Shown: positions 1-7,962 of the stretch, one piece after another
How positions within the stretch are numbered: position 1 is the first letter of the stretch
Layout: each line of letters starts with the position of its first letter
From: Syntrophorhabdaceae bacterium
Lineage (GTDB): Bacteria > Desulfobacterota > Syntrophorhabdia > Syntrophorhabdales > Syntrophorhabdaceae
Reading direction: 5' to 3'
Length of the DNA stretch: 34,387 nucleotides
Assembly (NCBI GenBank): GCA_036504895.1
Contig: DASXUJ010000137.1
Coordinates: forward strand, 1 to 34,387
Position numbers and translations under genes: made by a program
The notes under the pieces: generated by a model
Seen by the model: the letters and a program-made list of their open reading frames with translations, nothing else
Databases searched by the model: none
Told to the model about the DNA's origin: nothing

Positions 1-1
1 C

Positions 2-1210
2 GCCCTTTCGAAGCTACGAATACAAAACACGACTGTCGCCGGCGGGCCCGGAAGGACGAGAAAAAGGATCTTTACCTGGGCCGTGGCGGCGCTCCTCCTT
101 ATCCTTGCGGGTGTCTCCTATTCGAAGGGACTCTTTTCCGCGGCAACGAACGTGGAAGTGGCGACCGTGGCGCTTATTTATCCTTCCCAAACCTTTACCC
201 TCCTCAATGCGAGCGGATATGTGGTGGCCCAGCGAAAGGCCGCGGTAGCTTCGAAAATTACGGGCAGGCTTACCTCTCTTACCGTGGAGGAAGGAAGCAG
301 GATCAAAAAGGGGGAGGTCATCGCCCAATTGGAGAACGATGACATCGCCGCCGCAAAGCGGCAGGCCGCGGCCAACCTCGAAGTTGCCCGTTTCAACCTG
401 GAGCAGGCAAAAGCGGAGCTCTATGACGCAAAACGAAATTTCGAGCGCGAAAGGACGCTGCTCGCCCAGGAGTTCACCACGCGTGCCTCCTTCGACGCGG
501 CAGAGGCACGTTATAAAAAGGCGGAGGCAGGGGTTTCCGGGGCAGAGGCGGGAAAGAACGCGAGTGCCGCCGCATTGCGCTCCGCTGAAGCGAGCCTCGA
601 ATATACCTACATACGGGCGCCCTTCGACGCGGTGGTTCTTACGAAAAACGCCGATGTGGGGGACATTGTGACGCCTTTGGGGGCCGCGGCCAACGCCAAG
701 GCTTCGGCGGTGACTATTGCGGACATGGCCTCCCTCATGGTCGAGGCGGATGTCTCGGAGTCGAATCTCACGAAAGTGAAACTGGGGCAGCCGTGCGAAA
801 TGCAGCTCGACGCCATTCCCAACGAGCGGCTCCGTGGCGTCGTGCATATGATCGTACCGACAGCCGACAGGAGTAAGGCGACCGTCATGGTCAAAGTGCG
901 ATTCCTCCAAAAGGACCCGCGCATTCTGCCCGAAATGAGCGCGAAAGTAGCCTTTCTTTCGAGGGAGCCGAGCGCCTCGGATGAAACGCCCCGCATCAGC
1001 GCACCTCAGAGGTCAATCCGCGACGGAAGGATCGGTCCCACCCTCCTTCTCATCAAAGGCAATAAAATAGAGGAGACGCCGGTTACGACGGGCGCCCGTT
1101 TGGGCGATATGATCGAGATTAAGAGCGGCGCAAAGGCAGGGGAAAGGGTCGTGGTAAATCCTCCCGCGGGACTCAGGCAGGGCTCCAAAGTCAAGTTTGC
1201 GGAGCAGTAG
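2..1210 (+). CDS. Periplasmic adaptor (HlyD/MacA-like) of an ABC exporter, 5' end outside window
   Basis: This is a membrane-fusion/adaptor protein that links an inner-membrane ABC exporter to an outer-membrane channel. The frame is open from base 2 with no stop, so the gene begins upstream. The GTG at 83 is internal, because the residues before it (KRIFTW) are the basic flank of the N-terminal membrane anchor whose core is AALLLILAGV. After the anchor come a lipoyl/barrel-sandwich half (SKITGRLTSLTVEEGSRIKKGE), a long alanine- and glutamate-rich coiled-coil hairpin, the second lipoyl half (YIRAPFDAVVL) and a beta-barrel (EADVSESNLTKVKLGQ). The stop codon shares its last base with the GTG start of the ATPase gene, so the genes are translationally coupled. 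The family is certain. The exported substrate is unknown. Confidence 0.9.
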   Translation, partial: ALSKLRIQNTTVAGGPGRTRKRIFTWAVAALLLILAGVSYSKGLFSAATNVEVATVALIYPSQTFTLLNASGYVVAQRKAAVASKITGRLTSLTVEEGSRIKKGEVIAQLENDDIAAAKRQAAANLEVARFNLEQAKAELYDAKRNFERERTLLAQEFTTRASFDAAEARYKKAEAGVSGAEAGKNASAAALRSAEASLEYTYIRAPFDAVVLTKNADVGDIVTPLGAAANAKASAVTIADMASLMVEADVSESNLTKVKLGQPCEMQLDAIPNERLRGVVHMIVPTADRSKATVMVKVRFLQKDPRILPEMSAKVAFLSREPSASDETPRISAPQRSIRDGRIGPTLLLIKGNKIEETPVTTGARLGDMIEIKSGAKAGERVVVNPPAGLRQGSKVKFAEQ

Positions 1211-1929
1211 TGCTTATGAAGGATACGGACCCGGTGCGACCGATCGTTGAAATTCGTAACATCTACAAATCCTATCTCAGGGGAAGCCAGGTGGTGCCCG
1301 TGTTGAGGGATGTTACCTTCGACATACCGGAAGGTGAATTCCTCGCCCTCATGGGCCCATCGGGGTCGGGCAAGAGCACGCTCCTCAATCTCATTGCGGG
1401 CATCGACAAGGCGGATGAAGGCGCCATTATGGTGGAAGGCGTCGATATCACCCGCCTCAAGGAGGTGGAGCTTGCCCAATGGCGCGCCACCCATGTAGGC
1501 TTCATCTTCCAGTTCTACAACTTGATACCCGTGCTTACCGCGTATGAGAACGTGGAGTTGCCGCTGCTGCTTACGTGGCTCAAGAAAAAGGAGCGACGCG
1601 AGCACGTGGAGATGGCCCTCAGGGTCGTGGGCCTGTCGGACCGGGTGGAGCACTATCCCGGCCAGCTCTCCGGCGGTCAGCAGCAGAGGGTCGCCATTGC
1701 ACGGGCCATTGTCACCGATCCGACCATACTGGTGGCCGACGAGCCGACCGGTGACCTCGACAGGGTCTCGGCGGAAGAGATCATGGCCCTCATGGACCGG
1801 CTGAACCGGGAATCGGGAAAGACCATCATCATGGTTACCCACGATCCCCGGGCTGCGGGAAAGGCCCACACGGTCCGGCATCTCGATAAAGGTGTGCTCG
1901 ACTATGCACGTTCTCAAGATAGTCTTTAA
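1210..1929 (+). CDS. ABC transporter ATP-binding protein (MacB/LolD family)
   Basis: Cytoplasmic ATPase that powers the two FtsX-type permeases encoded downstream. Walker A (GPSGSGKST) lies near residues 49-57. It is followed by the Q-loop (HVGFIFQFYNL), the ABC signature (LSGGQQQRVAIARA) and Walker B with the catalytic Glu (ILVADEPTGDLD), and then the H-loop (VTHDPRA). At 239 residues it has the normal size for the LolD/MacB/FtsE-like clade. The start is GTG at 1210, overlapping the adaptor stop. An ATG at 1216 is an alternative start two codons on. Its 3' end overlaps the first permease gene by 26 bases. This clade usually drives mechanotransmission or lipoprotein and toxin export rather than substrate import. 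That is family knowledge, and the cargo cannot be read here. Confidence 0.95.
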   Translation: MLMKDTDPVRPIVEIRNIYKSYLRGSQVVPVLRDVTFDIPEGEFLALMGPSGSGKSTLLNLIAGIDKADEGAIMVEGVDITRLKEVELAQWRATHVGFIFQFYNLIPVLTAYENVELPLLLTWLKKKERREHVEMALRVVGLSDRVEHYPGQLSGGQQQRVAIARAIVTDPTILVADEPTGDLDRVSAEEIMALMDRLNRESGKTIIMVTHDPRAAGKAHTVRHLDKGVLDYARSQDSL

Positions 1930-3061
1930 GAACGCCTTTCGTCATAAGCTTCGCACGGGCCTCACAATTCTCTCTATCACCATTGCAATCCTCGCCTTCG
2001 GCCTTTTACGGACCGTGATCCATGCATGGTACGCCGGCGTGGAGGCGTCGGCCGTAAACCGGCTCGTAAGCAGGAACTCCATATCCATGATCTTTCCCCT
2101 CCCTCTCTCATATAAGGAAAAGATTCGCCAGATAGAAGGCGTAAAGACTGTCTCGTGGGGGGGCTGGTTCGGGGGCATTTATATCGACGAGAAGAATTTC
2201 TTCGCCAATTTTGCGGTCGACGCGAAAACATATCTGGAGCTCTATCCCGAGTATATAGTGCCCCCGGACCAGAAAGCCGCTTTTTTGAAAGACCGCAAGG
2301 GTTTTGTGGCGGGAAGGAAACTCGCGGCCCGTTATGGATGGCATATCGGCGACACTATCGTGCTCAAGGGAACGATCTACCCCGGCACCTGGGAATTCGT
2401 GCTCCGGGGGATCTATACGGGCAGGGACAAGGGTACCGACGAAAGCGTTTTTTTCTTCAATTGGGATTACCTCAATGAGGAAGTAAGGAAGAAGACGCCG
2501 GGGCGGGCAGATCAGGTCGGCTTCTACATGATCGGCGTAACCAATCCCGATCTCGCGGCGGACGTAGCCGCTCGGATCGACGGCTCCTTCAAGAATTCCC
2601 TGGCGGAAACCCTCACGGAAACGGAAAAGGCCTTCCAGCTCGGCTTCGTCTCCATGTCCGACGCCATAATCACCGCAATCAAGCTCGTCTCTTTCGTGGT
2701 GATCGTGATCATTCTCGCGGTGGTGGCAAACACCATGGCCATGACCGCCCGGGAACGGATGGGGGAATATGCCGTCTTCAAGACCCTCGGATTCGGGGCC
2801 CGCCACCTCGCGGGACTCATCTTCGGTGAATCTATTTTTATTACCCTTGTAGGTGCGGCGTGTGGCGTGGCCCTCACCTTCCCCGTGGCCGACGCCTTCG
2901 GCCGGGCCATGGGACAATATTTTCCGACTTTCAACGTGACCGGGGAGACCGTGGTAATGGACGTGATCACGGCCCTTATCGTCGGCATCCTTGCGGCCAT
3001 CGTGCCCACGGTGCGTGCGATAAAGGTAAGGATCGCCGACGGGCTGAGGAGCATCGGCTAA
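1904..3061 (+). CDS. ABC transporter permease, FtsX/MacB type (first copy)
   Basis: Inner-membrane permease of the MacB/LolC type. It has an N-terminal membrane helix after the basic stretch MHVLKIVFKNAFRHKLRTG, then a large periplasmic MacB-core-like domain of about 200 residues, then three C-terminal helices (LVSFVVIVIILAVVANTMAM, SIFITLVGAACGVALTF, VVMDVITALIVGILAAIVP). The conserved cytoplasmic coupling motif MTARERMGEYAVFKTLGF is present. ATG 1904 is preferred over the GTG at 1892, because the additional residues MCST add nothing to the conserved N-terminus. The gene overlaps the ATPase gene by 26 bases and abuts the second permease, whose ATG follows the stop directly. The operon probably forms a heterodimeric ABC exporter with the second permease. 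Confidence 0.93.
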   Translation: MHVLKIVFKNAFRHKLRTGLTILSITIAILAFGLLRTVIHAWYAGVEASAVNRLVSRNSISMIFPLPLSYKEKIRQIEGVKTVSWGGWFGGIYIDEKNFFANFAVDAKTYLELYPEYIVPPDQKAAFLKDRKGFVAGRKLAARYGWHIGDTIVLKGTIYPGTWEFVLRGIYTGRDKGTDESVFFFNWDYLNEEVRKKTPGRADQVGFYMIGVTNPDLAADVAARIDGSFKNSLAETLTETEKAFQLGFVSMSDAIITAIKLVSFVVIVIILAVVANTMAMTARERMGEYAVFKTLGFGARHLAGLIFGESIFITLVGAACGVALTFPVADAFGRAMGQYFPTFNVTGETVVMDVITALIVGILAAIVPTVRAIKVRIADGLRSIG

Positions 3062-4228
3062 ATGATCGTGCCTTTTTCCTATAGCCTCCGGAACCTCTGG
3101 ACCCGCCGTCTCACCACGGTGCTCACCGCATCCGGCATGGCACTCGTGGTATTCGTCTTTGCCTCGATCCTCATGCTCGCCGAGGGATTACAGAAGACAC
3201 TCGTGGAAACAGGCTCCTATGATAATGCAATCGTGATCAGAAAAGCCTCGGCATCGGAGGTCCAGAGCGGCATCGAGCGGAAGCAGGCGTCTATCGTGGA
3301 AACCGACCCGGAGATCGCGATAGCAGGCGACGGCAAACCGCTGGTGGCCAAAGAGATGGTGGTCCTCATCGGCCTGCCGAAAAGGGGAAGCAATAAACAA
3401 TCAAACGTGGTGATAAGGGGCATCACGGACAGATCGCTCATGCTTCGGCCTCAAATCAAGCTGATCGAAGGCAGGATGCCCACACCGGGCTCTGCCGAGG
3501 TTATGGCGGGCTTGAGCATCGCCAAGCGCTTTAACGGGGGCAACATGGGCGAAACGCTCCGCTTCGGCATGAGGGAATGGAGGATCGTGGGGATCTTCGA
3601 TGCAGGGAACACGGGATTTACCTCCGAAATATGGGGCGACGTGGACCAGCTCATGCAGGCCTTCCGCCGTCCCGTCTATTCGTCCGTCACGTTCAAGCTG
3701 CGCGACTCCTCCCGATTCGGCGAGGTGAAGAGACGCATAGAGGGCGACCCGAGGCTCACTCTCGAGGCCAAAAGGGAGACAAAATATTATCTCGAACAGT
3801 CGGAGGTAATGGCCAAGTTCCTCCGCATCCTCGGCATATCTCTCACCGTGATCTTTTCTCTCGGGGCAATTATCGGGGCCATGATCACCATGTATACCGC
3901 GGTAGCCACACGGGTGGGTGAGATAGGGACCCTTCGGGCCCTGGGCTTCCAGAGAACGAGCATCCTGACCGCCTTTCTCATGGAGTCACTCCTCCTCGGT
4001 CTGGCCGGAGGACTGGCGGGACTCTTCTTTTCCTCCTTCCTGCAGCTCATCACCATCTCCACCCTGAACTTTCAGACTTTTTCAGAGCTCGCCTTCTCCT
4101 TCACCCTTACCCCGGGGATCATCCTCCGCGCCCTCGCCTTTGCCCTCATCATGGGATTCGTGGGAGGGGTCCTGCCGGCGGTCCGGGCAGCTCATATGAA
4201 TATCGTCGACGCACTGAGATCGGGTTGA
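3062..4228 (+). CDS. ABC transporter permease, FtsX/MacB type (second copy)
   Basis: This is the second permease of the exporter, 388 residues, with the same four-helix FtsX architecture. The N-terminal helix (TTVLTASGMALVVFVFASIL) is followed by a periplasmic domain to about residue 255. The C-terminal helices surround the motif ATRVGEIGTLRALGFQRTSI, the equivalent of the coupling loop in the first permease. The two permeases are clearly divergent in sequence, which argues for a heterodimer, as in LolCE, rather than a MacB homodimer. The ATG follows the preceding stop with no gap. A promoter-like sequence and a change of gene type follow, so this probably ends the export operon. The substrate is unknown. 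Confidence 0.93.
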   Translation: MIVPFSYSLRNLWTRRLTTVLTASGMALVVFVFASILMLAEGLQKTLVETGSYDNAIVIRKASASEVQSGIERKQASIVETDPEIAIAGDGKPLVAKEMVVLIGLPKRGSNKQSNVVIRGITDRSLMLRPQIKLIEGRMPTPGSAEVMAGLSIAKRFNGGNMGETLRFGMREWRIVGIFDAGNTGFTSEIWGDVDQLMQAFRRPVYSSVTFKLRDSSRFGEVKRRIEGDPRLTLEAKRETKYYLEQSEVMAKFLRILGISLTVIFSLGAIIGAMITMYTAVATRVGEIGTLRALGFQRTSILTAFLMESLLLGLAGGLAGLFFSSFLQLITISTLNFQTFSELAFSFTLTPGIILRALAFALIMGFVGGVLPAVRAAHMNIVDALRSG

Positions 4229-4254
4229 AAAGGAAAATAAATCCATCCCCCACC

Positions 4255-4282
4255 TTGACTTCCCTGCCATCGTACCTATTTT
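4255..4282 (+). promoter_or_regulatory. Sigma-70-like promoter for the cytochrome gene
   Basis: TTGACT at 4255-4260 is separated by 16 bases from TATTTT at 4277-4282. It lies in the 90-base gap between the export operon and the cytochrome gene. This suggests that the cytochrome can be transcribed independently. Assigned by eye. Confidence 0.5.
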
Positions 4283-4318
4283 TTAGGAAATGTGACCATT
4301 TCGCGAGGAGGTTTGATA

Positions 4319-6292
4319 ATGGGGGCGAGGAAGAGAAACGTGGGAGGCTGCCATTCGACCTGTTTCATAATAACATGCATTATGATGGCTCTTTTCGCGG
4401 GCGATGCGCTCTCGGCATCGATCACGTCCGCCACGTGGAACGCGGGCACGTCCGTTCTCAAGGTGCTGGGGACGGGCTGGAACAGGGGGATTACGGTGGC
4501 AATAAGCGATACCGCCAACGGGACCCTTCTCGGCACCGCCAGAACGAACGGAACGGGGAATTTTGCCTTTTCCGCCAGAATCCTTGCCGGCGCGCCGTGC
4601 AATGTGGAGGCGAGGTCCGGCGCCTTCGTCGTTACGAGCGCAGTTACGAATGCACCCGCCATCTGCGCGGCCCCCTCGACCCTCAGGGTGTTCGCTTTCA
4701 ACAACCTGGGCATGCACTGCTACGACAACGACTATTCGGTTTTCTCCATTCTTCCGCCTTTTAACACGGTGAATGCCCAGGTAATAAGGGCAGGGGCGAG
4801 CCCGGTGATCTTGAATAACACCCAGGCGAGCGTAGTCTATTCGGCAGTCGCCGACAGAACCAGGTCGATCAATACGACGAGTGAGGGCAAAACCAATTTT
4901 TGGTCCTATGTGGCCGGCCTTTTCGGCGTAACCCTGCCTACAGACCAGGGCCTCACAGGATCGAGGATGCCCGGGGCCTCCAATGGGGCCCAGTCTTTTT
5001 TGGCCTTCGACCCGGTGATCAAATGGTTTACCGCGGAAGGTATCCCCATTACGTCTTATGACGATCGGATGAAAAAGAACCCCTACCCCCTCATGAATAT
5101 ACAGCCCTACGAAACAGGAAGCGCCGTAATTCCTGCGCCGCTCTCCGTAGTGCTTCCCGTCTCCGATGAAATGCACTGCAGTGACTGCCATAACAACGGG
5201 GGAAAAGGAGCGAACAATGCAGTTAGGAAGAAATACGGGATTACCTCATGGAGCAGGAGCGCTTCCTCCAAAGTGCGTTACCGCGAGAACATCCTGATTC
5301 TCCACGATGCCACGAGGGGGACTTCCCTCCTGACCGCTACACCCGTCCTTTGCGCCTCGTGTCATTATTCCCCCGCCCTCGACCTCACCGGCGCCGGGCC
5401 GACCGGCAATCAGATCGGTAAATCGATGCTTTCCATGGCGGTTCACGGCAAGCACGGCAAGGCAGTCGACGGGACCATTCCCTCCGCAACCAAGCCCGCC
5501 ATCATCCCCGACACGGGAGTAGCGGCGTGCTACAAATGCCATCCCGGAAGTGTGACCAAATGTCTGCGTGGCGCTATGGGTGCGGCAGGTATCACCTGTC
5601 AAAACTGTCACGGCGGCATGCTCGCCGTGGGGGGCGCCTATGCGGCCAGGACACCGTGGGTAAACGAGCCGAAGTGCCAGTCCTGCCATACAGGCGATGC
5701 GATGAGCCATCAGGGCCCATCCATCCGATCGCGCATTGCCTATGACCCGGGCGATCCGGCCGCCACCCCTCTCACCGCAACAAACCAGCGTTTCGCGGAA
5801 AATGCGGCTGCCCTTTACCGGAACAGCACCGGTCATGGCGGTTTGGCGTGTCAGGCGTGCCATGGGAGCACCCATGCCGAATGGCCCACCGGGACCTCCC
5901 TTGCCAATGATAATCTTGCGGCAAAGCAGATCCAGGGCCATGCAGGTCCTGTGATCGAATGCGTCGTGTGCCATGGGAGCGGGCAGTCTCGGACCACCAA
6001 TGGGCCCCACGGGCTGCACAATGTGAACAGTGCAAGCTGGAACACAGGCCACGGCTCCTTTTTTGAGTCAAACCAGGCCGGCTGCCAGGCGTGCCACGGC
6101 GCCACTCTTCAGGGCACGGTACTTTCACGGGCGGCTGCGAACCGACTGCTCATGACGGATGACAACAGAACGGTCTATGTCGCCAAGGGGAGCCCGGTCC
6201 CCTGTACCTTATGCCATGAAAACCCCCTGAATGGAGGAGGAAACAGCCTTTCCCGCATCTCTTCCCCAAGAAAAATTAGGAAAATACAGTAA
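4319..6292 (+). CDS. Secreted nine-haem cytochrome c with N-terminal Ig-like domain
   Basis: A 657-residue multihaem c-type cytochrome, presumably periplasmic or surface-exposed and acting in electron transfer beyond the inner membrane. Nine CXXCH haem-binding motifs start at about residues 287, 345, 404, 427, 453, 511, 548, 589 and 629. A signal peptide (FIITCIMMALFAGDALSA) is followed by a beta-rich, Thr/Asn/Gly-rich domain of about 90 residues. Next comes a conserved section with LRVFAFNNLGMHCYDNDYSV, and the haem region fills the C-terminal half. ATG 4319 is chosen because GAGGAGG lies at 4305-4311. An upstream ATG at 4292 would put a poor extension before the signal peptide. Similar LGMHCYD-containing cytochromes occur in Geobacter-like bacteria, from memory. 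The partner and the electron acceptor are unknown. Confidence 0.93.
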   Translation: MGARKRNVGGCHSTCFIITCIMMALFAGDALSASITSATWNAGTSVLKVLGTGWNRGITVAISDTANGTLLGTARTNGTGNFAFSARILAGAPCNVEARSGAFVVTSAVTNAPAICAAPSTLRVFAFNNLGMHCYDNDYSVFSILPPFNTVNAQVIRAGASPVILNNTQASVVYSAVADRTRSINTTSEGKTNFWSYVAGLFGVTLPTDQGLTGSRMPGASNGAQSFLAFDPVIKWFTAEGIPITSYDDRMKKNPYPLMNIQPYETGSAVIPAPLSVVLPVSDEMHCSDCHNNGGKGANNAVRKKYGITSWSRSASSKVRYRENILILHDATRGTSLLTATPVLCASCHYSPALDLTGAGPTGNQIGKSMLSMAVHGKHGKAVDGTIPSATKPAIIPDTGVAACYKCHPGSVTKCLRGAMGAAGITCQNCHGGMLAVGGAYAARTPWVNEPKCQSCHTGDAMSHQGPSIRSRIAYDPGDPAATPLTATNQRFAENAAALYRNSTGHGGLACQACHGSTHAEWPTGTSLANDNLAAKQIQGHAGPVIECVVCHGSGQSRTTNGPHGLHNVNSASWNTGHGSFFESNQAGCQACHGATLQGTVLSRAAANRLLMTDDNRTVYVAKGSPVPCTLCHENPLNGGGNSLSRISSPRKIRKIQ

Positions 6293-6293
6293 G

Positions 6294-6337
6294 ATAGAAG
6301 AGGCGGAGCCGGAAAACTCCGCCTCTTCTATCCTTTT
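6294..6337 (+). terminator. Intrinsic terminator after the cytochrome gene
   Basis: A perfect 15-bp stem (6294-6308 with 6317-6331) encloses an 8-base loop, and TTTT follows at 6334-6337. It begins two bases after the cytochrome stop codon. Confidence 0.9.
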
Positions 6338-6448
6338 CCCCCTATCCCCTCTCAATGACTATTAATTTCCAAAAAAGAGAAAATATTCCTAATGGGGCTA
6401 TTTCGGTGTAACCTCCAGGGCTCCGAGTCTGACCTACGTTATGAGCAA

Positions 6449-6477
6449 CGTCCTCGAAGCAAAGCCTCCGGAGGACG
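6449..6477. repeat. Inverted repeat in the leader of the Rrf2 gene
   Basis: CGTCCTC (6449-6455) and GAGGACG (6471-6477) are perfect inverted arms 15 bases apart. The palindrome CCTCCGGAGG (6465-6474) overlaps the right arm. The two alternative pairings could be an RNA switch or an autoregulatory operator of the regulator encoded 26 bases downstream. No function is shown by the sequence itself. Confidence 0.35.
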
Positions 6478-6502
6478 AACGATCGACACCAGGAGAGGAA
6501 AA

Positions 6503-6943
6503 GTGAGAATTACCACAGAGATACAGTACGGGCTCAGGTCCCTGTGCGACATGGTATATAACGGATCCCAAGGCCCCATTCAGGCACGGAGTATCGGTGA
6601 AAGGCAGAATATATCCCAGAGATATATAGAGCAGATCTTTCAGAAGCTGAGAAAAGAGGGGATCGTAAAAAGCGTTCGCGGTCCCCTGGGAGGATACCGT
6701 CTGGCCAGGAGACCCGACAAGATCAGCATTGGAGACGTGATCCGTGCCGTTACCGGCGGTGACCTACGCCTTGTCTTCTGCGAAGGCAGTAACAACCGCC
6801 CTCATGGAGCCTGCCGACGGCTAGGTAAATGCGTGGTATCCGAGATATGGGGAGAGGCGTCGAAAAACCTCATGGATTATTTTAACTCGGTTACTGTCGA
6901 GTCTATCTGCGAGGAGGCCCGGGAGAGGGGAATGGAAATATAA
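6503..6943 (+). CDS. Rrf2-family transcriptional regulator with three cysteines
   Basis: DNA-binding regulator of 146 residues. The N-terminal winged helix-turn-helix has the typical Rrf2 pattern (VRITTEIQYGLRSLCDM, then ISQRYIEQIFQKLRKEGIVKS and GPLGGYRL). The central region carries Cys93, Cys104 and Cys110, spaced like the iron-sulfur ligands of IscR/NsrR-type members, so a redox- or iron-sulfur-sensing role is likely. GTG 6503 is chosen because AGGAGAGG precedes it and the homologous region starts there. An in-frame ATG at 6392 would add 37 residues with no family resemblance. The gene stands alone between the cytochrome and a convergent operon, and no cysteine desulfurase gene is nearby. 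It may control the cytochrome or itself, which is inference. Confidence 0.88.
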   Translation: MRITTEIQYGLRSLCDMVYNGSQGPIQARSIGERQNISQRYIEQIFQKLRKEGIVKSVRGPLGGYRLARRPDKISIGDVIRAVTGGDLRLVFCEGSNNRPHGACRRLGKCVVSEIWGEASKNLMDYFNSVTVESICEEARERGMEI

Positions 6944-6966
6944 AAAAAGGCGGGCACAAGCCCGCC
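6942..6966 (-). terminator. Intrinsic terminator of the hpf-ptsN-...-pfkB operon
   Basis: The 7-bp stem GGCGGGC (6949-6955) and GCCCGCC (6960-6966) has the loop ACAA. The seven A at 6942-6948 read as a U-tract on the minus strand. It overlaps the stop codon of the convergent Rrf2 gene and may also slow plus-strand transcription. Confidence 0.85.
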
Positions 6967-6986
6967 CTATTGAATCGTTTTTTCTC

Positions 6987-7910
6987 TTACCTGGCGAATT
7001 CCACTTCTCCGAAGTCGATACATTTTTTAAATGAATGATACCGCTGCCTTATTTCGTCGTATCCGAGGGCTTTAAGCCTGTTGACGCTGAAATCCTCCAC
7101 GTTGAAAGAGGCCATGAGGGAGCCCATGATAATGGCCTGCTTTATCGTCTCCGCGCTGGCTTCGCCTACATTGGAAAGATACCCCATGAAGCCTCCGGCA
7201 AAGGTATCGCCCGCGCCCGTGGGATCGAATACGTCCTCAAGGGGATAGGCAGGGCAAAGGAATATCTCGTCCCGGTTCACCATGAGGGCGCCGTATTCTC
7301 CCCTCTTGGCCACGACGCACTTCGGCCCCTTCTCCAGTATCTTTCTCGCCCCTTTTACGAGGTTGTGCTCTTTTGAGATCTCCCGCAGCTCCGCCTCATT
7401 TATTACAAGCATATCTATTTTGCCGATCGCGTGCATCAGTGCGTCGAGCTTATGCTCTATCCAGAGATTCATGGTATCGAGCACTATTACGGCCGGATTG
7501 GCCAACTGATCGATCACGTGGGACTGAATTTCCGGATCGATATTAGCGAGAAAGACAAACTCCGCGTCCATGAAATTCTCAGGTATGGAGGGCCTGAAAT
7601 TCTCTATCACGTTAAGCTCCGTCTTCAGGGTAATCGCCTGGTTGAGATCGAAACCATATCTCCCTTCCCACCGGAACGTCTTCCCCTCATCGACCTGAAT
7701 GCCGCTCATGTCCACACTTCGCGTTTTCAGATAGCTGATATCTTCGAGGTCAAAGTCTTTTCCCACCGACGCAATAATGCCCACATCGGTGAAAAAACTT
7801 GCTGCCGACGTGAAATGAAGGGCGGAGCCGCCTAATACGTTCTCGACTTTTCCGAATGGGGTCTCAATCGAATCGTACGCAACCGTCCCCACCACCAGAA
7901 GTTTACTCAT
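6987..7910 (-). CDS. PfkB-family carbohydrate or nucleoside kinase
   Basis: ATP-dependent sugar/nucleoside kinase of the ribokinase-like PfkB family, 307 residues. The C-terminal PfkB signature DPTGAGDTFAGGFMGYL contains the catalytic Asp and the anion hole. The N-terminal glycine motif is NVLGGSALHFTSAASFF. The acceptor sugar cannot be assigned from sequence. The gene is the last of the minus-strand operon, 52 bases after metK, and a strong terminator follows. The link to S-adenosylmethionine synthesis is unexplained. A role in salvage of a methionine-cycle by-product would be possible but is a guess. Confidence 0.92.
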   Translation of the reverse strand: MSKLLVVGTVAYDSIETPFGKVENVLGGSALHFTSAASFFTDVGIIASVGKDFDLEDISYLKTRSVDMSGIQVDEGKTFRWEGRYGFDLNQAITLKTELNVIENFRPSIPENFMDAEFVFLANIDPEIQSHVIDQLANPAVIVLDTMNLWIEHKLDALMHAIGKIDMLVINEAELREISKEHNLVKGARKILEKGPKCVVAKRGEYGALMVNRDEIFLCPAYPLEDVFDPTGAGDTFAGGFMGYLSNVGEASAETIKQAIIMGSLMASFNVEDFSVNRLKALGYDEIRQRYHSFKKCIDFGEVEFAR

Positions 7911-7962
7911 GTTCCATCTCGCAGTCTATTATCATTCTCCCCTCCGGTCTTCTTTCCCTTTG

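Noticed and set aside
6457-6470. The words AAGCAAAGCCTCCGG in the Rrf2 leader recall the core of a GEMM-I (cyclic dinucleotide) riboswitch.
   Set aside because: The other conserved parts, the GGCAAACC-like first hairpin and the GGUAGCCGGGUUACC-like second half, are missing, so it is treated as a chance match beside an inverted repeat.
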